The notes under the pieces were generated by a model that was not told the origin of the DNA, searched no databases, and saw only the letters and a program-made list of their open reading frames with translations. From contig CAZLJE010000004.1 of the NCBI GenBank assembly GCA_964559835.1, positions 148,518-212,517 on the forward strand: a stretch of DNA of 64,000 nt. The letters are read 5' to 3'. Positions 24,132 through 30,566 of the stretch are shown in pieces. Source of the DNA: DAISJI01 sp964559835. GTDB lineage: Bacteria; Acidobacteriota; Terriglobia; Terriglobales; Acidobacteriaceae. How positions within the stretch are numbered: position 1 is the stretch's first letter; every line of letters begins with the position of its first letter. Made by a program: the position numbers and the translations under genes.

Positions 24132-25298
24132 CTAGTACTTCGGCACCTTTGGATCCACGCGATCCGCCCAGGCGAGGATCCCGCCGGTCAGGTTCTTCAC
24201 CTTTTTGAAGCCGGCCTTTTGCAGGAAGTCGACGGCCTTCGCGCTACGTCCACCCATCTTGCAGTGGGCGACGATCTCACGGCTGGAATCCAGTTCGTTC
24301 ACGCGCTTGGGGAGATCGTTCAACGGAATGAGGTACCCGCCGATATTGCAGATCTGGTATTCGTGCGGCTCTCGGACGTCGAGGATGAACAGGTCCTCGC
24401 CCGCGTCGCGCCGCCGCTTGAGTTCTTCGACCGAAATCTCCGGAAGCTTATTTGCGTCTTCCACCGGTTTCTCTTCTCCCCGGATACCGCAGAATTGCTC
24501 GTAATCGATGAGCTTGGTGATAGTACGGTTTTTGCCGCACACGGGGCAATCCGGGTCCTTGCGCAACTTCAGTTCACGGAACTTCATGCCGAGCGCGTCG
24601 ACCAGCAGCAGCCGTCCGATCAGCGGGTCGCCGGCGCCCAGGATCAGCTTGATCGCCTCGGTCGCCTGCATCACGCCAACGAGTCCGGGCAGCACGCCCA
24701 GCACGCCACCTTCGGCGCACGACGGCACCAGTCCCGGCGGGGGCGGCTCCGGATAAACGCAGCGGTAGCACGGACCGTTCTCCGTCGCGAAGACGCTCAC
24801 CTGTCCCTCGAAGCGGAAGATCGAGCCATAGACGTTCGGCTTTCCGGTGAGAACGCAGGCATCGTTGACCAGGTAGCGGGTGGCGAAGTTGTCGGTGCCG
24901 TCGACGACGATATCGAATTCGCGGAACAGGTCGAGCGCGTTCTGGCTGGTCAAACGCGTTTCGAACGGGCGCAGTTCGACCTCCGGGTTCATCGCCTTGA
25001 TCTTCTCGGCCGCGGATTGCAGCTTCGGACGCCCGACGTCGGACGTGGTGTGCAGGATCTGCCGCTGAAGATTAGTGAAGTCGACGATATCGAAGTCGAC
25101 AATGCCGAGTGTTCCCACACCCGCGGCGGCCAGGTACAGCGCGAGCGGCGAGCCCAGGCCGCCGGCGCCGATACAGAGCACCTTGGCGGCTTTGAGCTTC
25201 AACTGCCCCTCCATGCCGACTTCAGGCATGATGAGGTGGCGCGAGTAGCGGAGGATCTCTTCGTTCGTCAGCGTGTTGGGAAGTGTCGCGGTAGCCAT
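24132..25298 (-). CDS. moeZ: Sulfur-carrier adenylyltransferase/sulfurtransferase (E1-like plus rhodanese), MoeZ-like
   Basis: 388 residues. The ThiF/MoeB domain (1-260) has the nucleotide motif GAGGLGS (44-50), the DFTNLQRQ region, DGTDNFATR and a zinc CPVCGKNRT. The C-terminal rhodanese domain (about 280-385) has active Cys346 in CKMGGRS. It adenylates the C-terminal glycine of a small carrier protein and replaces AMP with sulfur to give a thiocarboxylate. The carrier (CysO), its peptidase (Mec) and CysM are encoded just upstream, matching the mycobacterial cysteine route. GAGGTCG lies before ATG 25298. Confidence 0.92.
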   Translation of the reverse strand: MATATLPNTLTNEEILRYSRHLIMPEVGMEGQLKLKAAKVLCIGAGGLGSPLALYLAAAGVGTLGIVDFDIVDFTNLQRQILHTTSDVGRPKLQSAAEKIKAMNPEVELRPFETRLTSQNALDLFREFDIVVDGTDNFATRYLVNDACVLTGKPNVYGSIFRFEGQVSVFATENGPCYRCVYPEPPPPGLVPSCAEGGVLGVLPGLVGVMQATEAIKLILGAGDPLIGRLLLVDALGMKFRELKLRKDPDCPVCGKNRTITKLIDYEQFCGIRGEEKPVEDANKLPEISVEELKRRRDAGEDLFILDVREPHEYQICNIGGYLIPLNDLPKRVNELDSSREIVAHCKMGGRSAKAVDFLQKAGFKKVKNLTGGILAWADRVDPKVPKY

Positions 25299-25306
25299 TT
25301 CGACCT

Positions 25307-25398
25307 CAAATCATTGGTGATTTAGTGATTTGTGATTGAGTGATTGAAACTCGTGCCATGGGAAATTGCCAATCACAAATCGCTAAATAACAAATAAG
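25307..25398. repeat. Word hairpin: GATTTGTGATT type, between cysO and moeZ
   Basis: Left arm 25307-25350 (GATTTAGTGATTTGTGATTG words) and right arm 25364-25398 (complementary). The words are the same as in the aroC-def hairpin at 17076-17159, 8 kb away. It starts 9 bp upstream of the moeZ start. Confidence 0.85.
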
Positions 25399-25425
25399 TG
25401 GAACGATTACTGAGAGGCGAGAGTA

Positions 25426-25716
25426 CTAACAACAGGTACAACAACAACAGCCGCCGGCGATGGAGGGGACGATCGAGATCGTGTCCGTGGGCTGGACCGG
25501 GGTCTTTTCCTTGCTCAGGAAGCGGATATCTTCATCATTCACGTACACATTCACGAACGAGCGCAGGCGGCCTTCATCGGTGAACAGGTGGCGGCGCAGC
25601 TCGGGATGGGCGGAGGTGAGCTGGTCCAAAGCATGGCCCACGGTCTCCGCATTCAGTTCGACGGAATCGGTTTTGGCGGCGTACTGCCGCAGCGGGGTTG
25701 GGATCAGGATTTTCAT
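25426..25716 (-). CDS. cysO: CysO-like sulfur-carrier protein with a cysteine-rich tail after the diglycine
   Basis: 96 residues of the MoaD/ThiS ubiquitin-like fold (KILIPTPLRQYA..., NVYVNDEDIRFL, ISIVPSIAGG). In CysO the protein ends in Gly-Gly, whose carboxylate carries sulfur. Here Gly88-Gly89 is followed by seven more residues, CCCCTCC (90-96), then TAG. The tail must be removed before MoeZ can act, most simply by the neighbouring JAMM peptidase, unless the cysteines have their own role in metal or sulfur binding. A clear GAGGAGAGG site precedes ATG 25716. Confidence 0.88.
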   Translation of the reverse strand: MKILIPTPLRQYAAKTDSVELNAETVGHALDQLTSAHPELRRHLFTDEGRLRSFVNVYVNDEDIRFLSKEKTPVQPTDTISIVPSIAGGCCCCTCC

Positions 25717-25862
25717 TGTTGAAGTTCCTCTCCTCAGATTTCACGGCAGGGACTCGGCCCGCCGGGACGTTTGCTTGTCAACCTAGATGCACGGGCCCGG
25801 GCGACGGATTCAAAACGGGCAAAAATGGCCGCGGCCTGCGACATCTGGTCCAGCGATTCGTG

Positions 25863-25885
25863 GCAGGCGAGACGCCCGCGTTACG
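25863..25885. repeat. RGA-loop palindrome overlapping the mec stop codon
   Basis: GCAGGCG-AGA-CGCCCGC (one mismatch) then GTTACG. The TTA in this shared flank (25881-25883) is the TAA stop of mec. It is a close match to the second palindrome in fmt, including the GTTACG flank. The rest of the 25717-25880 gap shows nothing recognised. Confidence 0.75.
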
Positions 25886-26330
25886 TTGTAGCCGCGGTTT
25901 CGACGACCCGGATCTCCTCGTCTTCAAACCGCTTGCTTTCTTCCACTTCTCCGGCCAGCAGGAACGAATTGGTGACCGTAGCTTTGCCCTGCTGAACACT
26001 GGTGATCACGTAGGAGCAGCCGATCCAGTGCGCCTCGGCAAAATCGGTCTGCGACCATTGCGCCGGATGGTCGGGATGCGAGTGGTAAAACCCCACGATA
26101 TCCAGCCCCTTCGTCCGGCCTTCGCGCTGGATCTTCACCAGTTCGCCGGGCGAAATGTGATAGCGGTTATGCGGCGAATCGTCGCGCGTATTTCCGCAGC
26201 GGATAATGGCTTCAACGACGCGGTCGTCGCCCTCGAATCGCCCGAGCAATGCGCCGCAACACTCGTGGGGAAAGGTGTCCTCACCGTGGCGGCGGAGGGC
26301 TTCGAAATCCGATTGCGTAATCGTAAGCAT
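25881..26330 (-). CDS. mec: JAMM/MPN+ metallopeptidase, Mec family
   Basis: 149 residues from ATG 26330 (MLTITQSDFEALRRHGEDT). The zinc motif is complete: Glu23 (PHECCGALL), His83-x-His85 and Asp96 in YHSHPDHPAQWSQTD. Mec cleaves cysteine from the CysO-cysteine adduct. The adjacent CysO has extra residues after Gly-Gly, so this enzyme could also trim the precursor, as the related HcyD does for HcyS in Wolinella. No strong ribosome site precedes the start; a GTATTCC-word repeat begins 2 bp upstream. Confidence 0.9.
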   Translation of the reverse strand: MLTITQSDFEALRRHGEDTFPHECCGALLGRFEGDDRVVEAIIRCGNTRDDSPHNRYHISPGELVKIQREGRTKGLDIVGFYHSHPDHPAQWSQTDFAEAHWIGCSYVITSVQQGKATVTNSFLLAGEVEESKRFEDEEIRVVETAATT

Positions 26331-26331
26331 T

Positions 26332-26399
26332 CGTATTCCGTATTCCGTATTCCGTATTCCGCGTCGGTGATTCCGACGGAATACGTGATACGGAATACG
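26332..26399. repeat. Word hairpin: GTATTCC type, between cysM and mec
   Basis: Left arm 26332-26367 is four tandem GTATTCC words plus CGTCGG; right arm 26373-26399 is the complement (CCGACGGAATACGTGATACG...). The same words form the def-fmt hairpin at 16478-16549, about 10 kb away. It fills the junction. Confidence 0.87.
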
Positions 26400-26403
26400 C
26401 CTT

Positions 26404-27360
26404 TTACTCTTCCCAGAACCTCTCACTCAAATATTTATCGGCGGCGTCGGGGAAAACGGTCACGATCACGGCGTTCTCGCCTGCCGGAACTTCGGCCGCG
26501 ACATCCAGCGCTCCCGCAAGCGAGGCCCCCGCCGAAATGCCCACCAGCAGCCCTTCTTCGCGTGCCAGGCGTTTCACCATCTGGTATCCGCGTTCAGTCG
26601 AGACGGCGCGGTCCTCGTCGGCAAGTGACGGATCGTAGATGCTGGGTACGATCGCGGTTGCCATGTGCTTCGCGCCTTCGATGCCGTGGAACGGGCCATC
26701 CGGTTGAAGCGAGATGCAACGGATCTTCGGGTTCAGCTCTTTGAGCCTGCGGGTCGCGCCGACGAAAGTTCCGCTCGTGCCGAGCATGGCGACGAAATGC
26801 GTGACCCGTCCCTCGGTCTGGTTCCAGATCTCATTTCCGGTGGTCTCATAGTGCGCGCGCCAGTTGGCGTCGTTCGAGTACTGGTCGGCATAGAAATAAT
26901 GATCCGGATCGGCGGCGTACATCTCGCGCACTTTTCGGATGGACCCATCGGAGCCTTCTGCCGGATCGGTGAATATCACCTCGGCGCCGTAGGCGTGCAG
27001 GATCCGTTTGCGCTCGACGGATACATTCGACGGCATGCAGAGCGTCACGCCGAAATCCATCGCCGCGCCCAGCATGGCGTACGCGATCCCGGTGTTGCCG
27101 CTGGTCGAATCGAGCAATCGGACGCCGGCGGCGAGTTTGCCGGACTCGATGGCCTCGCGCACGATCCCCGCCGCGGCCCGGTCTTTCACCGAACCGCCCG
27201 GGTTGTACCACTCCGCTTTGGCAAGCACCTCGAAGCGGGTCGAGTTCACCCTGTCGAGCCGAAGCAGGGGCGTGTTTCCGATTCCGTCGAGCAGGGTCTC
27301 ACCCAGCCGCGGTTGAACTGCGACTTGAGCGCGCTCCGCCTTGTATGCCTGACCCTTCAT
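26404..27360 (-). CDS. cysM: Cysteine synthase CysM, probably using O-phosphoserine and CysO thiocarboxylate
   Basis: 318 residues, PLP-dependent fold type II. PLP Lys59 lies in NPGGSVKDRAA; the phosphate-binding STSGNTGIAYAM and the GTSGTFVGATRR loop are present. In mycobacteria CysM takes O-phosphoserine and the CysO thiocarboxylate; that substrate choice here is inferred from the adjoining mec, cysO and moeZ. It is the first gene of the set. ATG 27360 lacks an obvious ribosome site. Confidence 0.9.
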   Translation of the reverse strand: MKGQAYKAERAQVAVQPRLGETLLDGIGNTPLLRLDRVNSTRFEVLAKAEWYNPGGSVKDRAAAGIVREAIESGKLAAGVRLLDSTSGNTGIAYAMLGAAMDFGVTLCMPSNVSVERKRILHAYGAEVIFTDPAEGSDGSIRKVREMYAADPDHYFYADQYSNDANWRAHYETTGNEIWNQTEGRVTHFVAMLGTSGTFVGATRRLKELNPKIRCISLQPDGPFHGIEGAKHMATAIVPSIYDPSLADEDRAVSTERGYQMVKRLAREEGLLVGISAGASLAGALDVAAEVPAGENAVIVTVFPDAADKYLSERFWEE

Positions 27361-27580
27361 ATTTCACTTACTGACATGCGGCAGCAGGACACTGCTCGCA
27401 CAACCCATCGATCCCGAAGCTAACCCCTTTTTCCGCCGCGGGGCAACGAATCCTCAGCTCTCGGTATCCATCCGACCCAAGCGGCGGTTTCGCCCTATCG
27501 AACGACGTAGTACCCCCGGTCATTGACGGCTACTGCTTTCGATGTGTTAGGGTGGTCACGCGATTCTGCAACCATCATTT

Positions 27581-28060
27581 ATGGCTAAGAAGGAAAAACC
27601 CGCACGTACCTGGGAAGAAGCCGTCGCCTGGCTGCGCGCGCACGGTTTCGATCTGCTCGAACCCCAAGGCGTGCAAAACCGCATCTTTCTGAAAAAGAAC
27701 AACATCTCCGCCGCCATCGAGAAGGTCGGCGACGACGGGGTGAAGATATTTGCGTACCCCGGTCCGCTGGTGAACGGCGAGATCGCCAAGCTGGTCAATA
27801 AGGGCTACCAGCAGTTCTTCAAGACCACGAAGGCCGAAGTGCCGGCCACCGCCGACCGCCTTAAGGCGCTGCATGATTTCACGGAGGAATTGAAAGAAGC
27901 CATCGGCGCGCCGAGCCTCTACAACGAGTCGCTCGGGACGGTGAGCGAGAACTACGTGTACGACCGCGTGAAGGGCCGCGACAACGGGTCGGACAAGAAC
28001 CGCCCCTGGGACGCTCAGCCGCATCCGCGCGCCGCATCGCAAGCCAAGAAGCCCGCGTAA
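27581..28060 (+). CDS. Cytoplasmic protein of unknown function
   Basis: 159 residues, no signal or membrane segment. It starts MAKKEKPARTWEEAVAWLRA and has a compact central part (FLKKNNISAAIEKVGDDGVKIFAYPGPLVNGEIAKLVNKGY), then an acidic helical region and a polar tail. It looks like a real coding sequence. I do not recognise the family. Confidence 0.75.
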   Translation: MAKKEKPARTWEEAVAWLRAHGFDLLEPQGVQNRIFLKKNNISAAIEKVGDDGVKIFAYPGPLVNGEIAKLVNKGYQQFFKTTKAEVPATADRLKALHDFTEELKEAIGAPSLYNESLGTVSENYVYDRVKGRDNGSDKNRPWDAQPHPRAASQAKKPA

Positions 28061-28063
28061 ATC

Positions 28064-28142
28064 GAGTAATAAGTAATAAGTAATAAGCACAGGTGCTGGG
28101 ACTCCTGCACGGTATTGCTTATTACCTCTTACTCATTACTAT
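28064..28142. repeat. Word hairpin: GTAATAA type
   Basis: Left arm 28064-28095 (three GTAATAA words, then GCACAGGTG) and right arm 28106-28142 (complementary TTATTAC and ACTCATTACT words). It starts 4 bp after the stop at 28060. Confidence 0.8.
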
Positions 28143-28150
28143 TGACGCAA

Positions 28151-28267
28151 ATGTTGCAGCCCATCTCGTCGCTCAACTGGTACGACATCTCCGATCCCGC
28201 ATCGCCCGACCTCGACGACCGCATCGCCGGCGTGTTGCTGTATTTCAGGCGCAAACACTGGTTCTAA
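28151..28267 (+). pseudogene. Short ORF resembling the start of CorA, possibly a gene remnant
   Basis: 38 codons from ATG 28151 to TAA 28267. The stretch LNWYDISDPASPDLDD resembles the N-terminus of CorA-type magnesium transporters in related bacteria (WYDIPDP-SPELD). Nothing further of CorA follows. No ribosome site is present. It may be a remnant left by deletion. The remaining 250 bp up to 28516 show no gene. Confidence 0.35.
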
Positions 28268-28515
28268 CGCGTGTTCCTCGCGCAGCCTGCAAGAAGGAAA
28301 TGCGCCGCCAGGCGCAACCGAGGAACTAAGCTGCTGTTTCAACTGCCCTGAAAATCATATTGGCCCTGAATATCAATCACATAGCGGGCCTACAGTCCTG
28401 CGCGCCGGCCGCATCCAACGATGCATAGCTCAAAGACAGAGCGCTATTAACATCGCCCATCTGGTGGGCCGCATGACGATGCGCGGCCGAACCCATTCAT
28501 GGAAAGGAGCTGTTC

Positions 28516-28968
28516 ATGAAAGTAAAAGACGTGATGACTGCCAATCCGATCTGTTGCCTGGCAACGGACTCGGCCCAGACCGTCGCTGCGCTGCTGCGGG
28601 AGCACAACATCGGCTCCATGCCCGTGGTCAGCGACAAGGAATCTCGCATGCTAGTCGGCATGATCACCGACCGTGACCTTTGCTGCTCCGTCATTGCCGA
28701 CGGACAAGATCCAAAGCGCACGCCCATCGACAAAATCTTTACCGGCGATACGGTGACCTGTCGTGACGGAGAGAACGTCGAGAAATGTGAACGAGCCATG
28801 CAGGACCACCAGGTGCGCCGCATTCCAGTCGTTGATGGAGAGGGTCACTGCATTGGCATTGTTTCTCAGGCGGACCTGGCGCTGAAGGAGAAACAGCCGG
28901 AGAAGGTGTCCAAGACCGTGAGCGAGATTTCGAAGCCGAATTCAAGTGGTTTCAACATCGCCGCTTGA
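28516..28968 (+). CDS. CBS-pair domain protein
   Basis: 150 residues made of two CBS motifs (MKVKDVMTANPICCLATDSAQ; and PIDKIFTGDTVTCRDGENVE with RRIPVVDGEGHCIGIVSQADL). Stand-alone CBS pairs bind adenine nucleotides and act as energy or stress sensors. AAGGAG precedes ATG 28516. No partner gene is adjacent on the strand. Confidence 0.9.
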   Translation: MKVKDVMTANPICCLATDSAQTVAALLREHNIGSMPVVSDKESRMLVGMITDRDLCCSVIADGQDPKRTPIDKIFTGDTVTCRDGENVEKCERAMQDHQVRRIPVVDGEGHCIGIVSQADLALKEKQPEKVSKTVSEISKPNSSGFNIAA

Positions 28969-28988
28969 GATGCGATTGCCAAGAGGTT

Positions 28989-29027
28989 GCCCACCCTTGC
29001 CGGGGCGCCCTTGTCGGCAGGGTGGGC
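28989..29027. repeat. AGGGTGGGC-family palindrome between the CBS and nitroreductase genes
   Basis: GCCCACCCTTGCCG (28989-29002) pairs with CGGCAGGGTGGGC (29015-29027) with one bulged T. It lies between convergent genes, 4 bp from the stop at 29031, and may act as a terminator for both. Confidence 0.8.
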
Positions 29028-29030
29028 ATT

Positions 29031-30566
29031 TCACGTCCTGGCTTTCACCGGTTTGCCGATTGCCACCAGGAATATCGTGCTTTTGCCCTCGGCGTGGGGC
29101 GAGAAAAAATCGATGACGTCGTCGTCGAAGAACGTCAGACCGGTTGCGCCGAGGCGTTGCGCATACGACGCCAGATACATCCGGCCGCCGATCGTGCCCG
29201 CTTCCAACTGGACTGCCCGATAGCCGCGATTTCCGTAGCGGTCAAGGATGCGGCGCAGGTCGGCGACAAAGAAGAGGTCAACGCAGGCGTCGGCCGGCAA
29301 CTCCTGTCCGAGGCCGAGGTGGAATGCTTCCTTCCGGAATTCACCTTGCTTCAGCAGTTCCAGCGAATTCCGCTCGCGGTGGAAATAGTACGAACCGGGT
29401 GCGAGTCCTTCTACCGCGTGCACGATGAGGTAAAGCTCGTTAAGTTGAGCGCCGGGAGGGAGAAAGTCGGCTGGAAGTCCACGCGTTGCACGATCGAGGA
29501 TGGTCGAGAGCTGCGGCAATGTGATGGCCGCGCTCTTGTCAAACATTCGCGTCGAACCGCGCCGTAGGATGACTTCCTCTACGGTGTCGCGCGGTTCCTC
29601 GTTTTCGCCCAAGGGTTGAAGCCGCGTTTCCTGGCCGGTCACAGCCGGAGCAGGAATTACGTCGGCGTTCGCGCGCCACTGACGCACCTCTTCTGCCGAG
29701 TGAAGCGACGACGCCTCATGCATCTCCAGCATCGCCGGATATTCCACTTCGCGCGCCGAGAGAGCGATCGTCTTCAGCCTCAGCGGTTCGACGTCACGCG
29801 ACGCCGGCAGCAACGGTTGCGCAATGCGTCCGATCGGAACCATGCAGAACGAGATTTCACGCTGCGTGTCGAGATCGAGCAGCCGATTCACGTCTTCGTC
29901 TACGAATCCAAGGACAACCTCGGCAGGCAGTCCTGACGCCGTGCTTACGGCCAGCAGGTTCGCCAAAAGCGTGCCGTTGTCCCAACCGAAGTGCCGGTAC
30001 GTCCGCGCCTGGTACTTCCACGCGTTGCGCCAGTACGTGCCGGTGCAGATGATGCTCGCCGGCGCATGGGCAGTAGCCGTTTCTGCCGCCGTTGCCTGCA
30101 CCAGGTTGCCGCGAAAGTCTCCCGCGCGCAGCAGGCGCAGCGAAACGTCCGCCGGTCCGAAGTGATAGACACCTGCTGCCAGATCCGGCAGGTCGCCGCA
30201 GACTACGTACAGTTCGATCTCGTACAGCGCGCCGGTGCAGGCGGCGGCGCGAAAGTGGATCTCTCCTCCAGGGAAGGTGCGGCTCTTGGTAATACCCGCC
30301 GAAAAGTACAGGATGCGCGCCAGGTCGGCGAGGGCCGGCACCGCGTCGCCAACTGGTTCGGCCTGCTGCGAGATCGCCGACAAAGCCGATACGCCTGTCT
30401 GCGACACATTCGCCGGCAGCTTGAGAGGGTCGATCTCCGGATAGATCTTGAACGGTAGGGGCCGGTTCGCCCAATCGAGAAAATGAGGATTGTTGCGGAT
30501 GCTCCACGCGGAGTGTTTCGTGCCGTCGTGGTAGCGCCAGGCACGTTGAATGTCGCGGTTGCTCAC
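29031..30566 (-). CDS. SagB-type protein with two nitroreductase domains
   Basis: 511 residues. Two nitroreductase-like domains in tandem: first about 60-230 (ARILYFSAGITKSRTFPGG, a SagB-type signature), second about 325-510 (RRGSTRMFDKSAAITLPQL; YRAVQLEAGTIGGRMYLASYAQRLGA). The family binds FMN; SagB members oxidise azolines in peptide products, but no precursor or cyclase gene is nearby. It overlaps the upstream molybdopterin oxidoreductase by 4 bp, so the two are translationally coupled and may share a redox pathway. Confidence 0.82.
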   Translation of the reverse strand: MSNRDIQRAWRYHDGTKHSAWSIRNNPHFLDWANRPLPFKIYPEIDPLKLPANVSQTGVSALSAISQQAEPVGDAVPALADLARILYFSAGITKSRTFPGGEIHFRAAACTGALYEIELYVVCGDLPDLAAGVYHFGPADVSLRLLRAGDFRGNLVQATAAETATAHAPASIICTGTYWRNAWKYQARTYRHFGWDNGTLLANLLAVSTASGLPAEVVLGFVDEDVNRLLDLDTQREISFCMVPIGRIAQPLLPASRDVEPLRLKTIALSAREVEYPAMLEMHEASSLHSAEEVRQWRANADVIPAPAVTGQETRLQPLGENEEPRDTVEEVILRRGSTRMFDKSAAITLPQLSTILDRATRGLPADFLPPGAQLNELYLIVHAVEGLAPGSYYFHRERNSLELLKQGEFRKEAFHLGLGQELPADACVDLFFVADLRRILDRYGNRGYRAVQLEAGTIGGRMYLASYAQRLGATGLTFFDDDVIDFFSPHAEGKSTIFLVAIGKPVKART

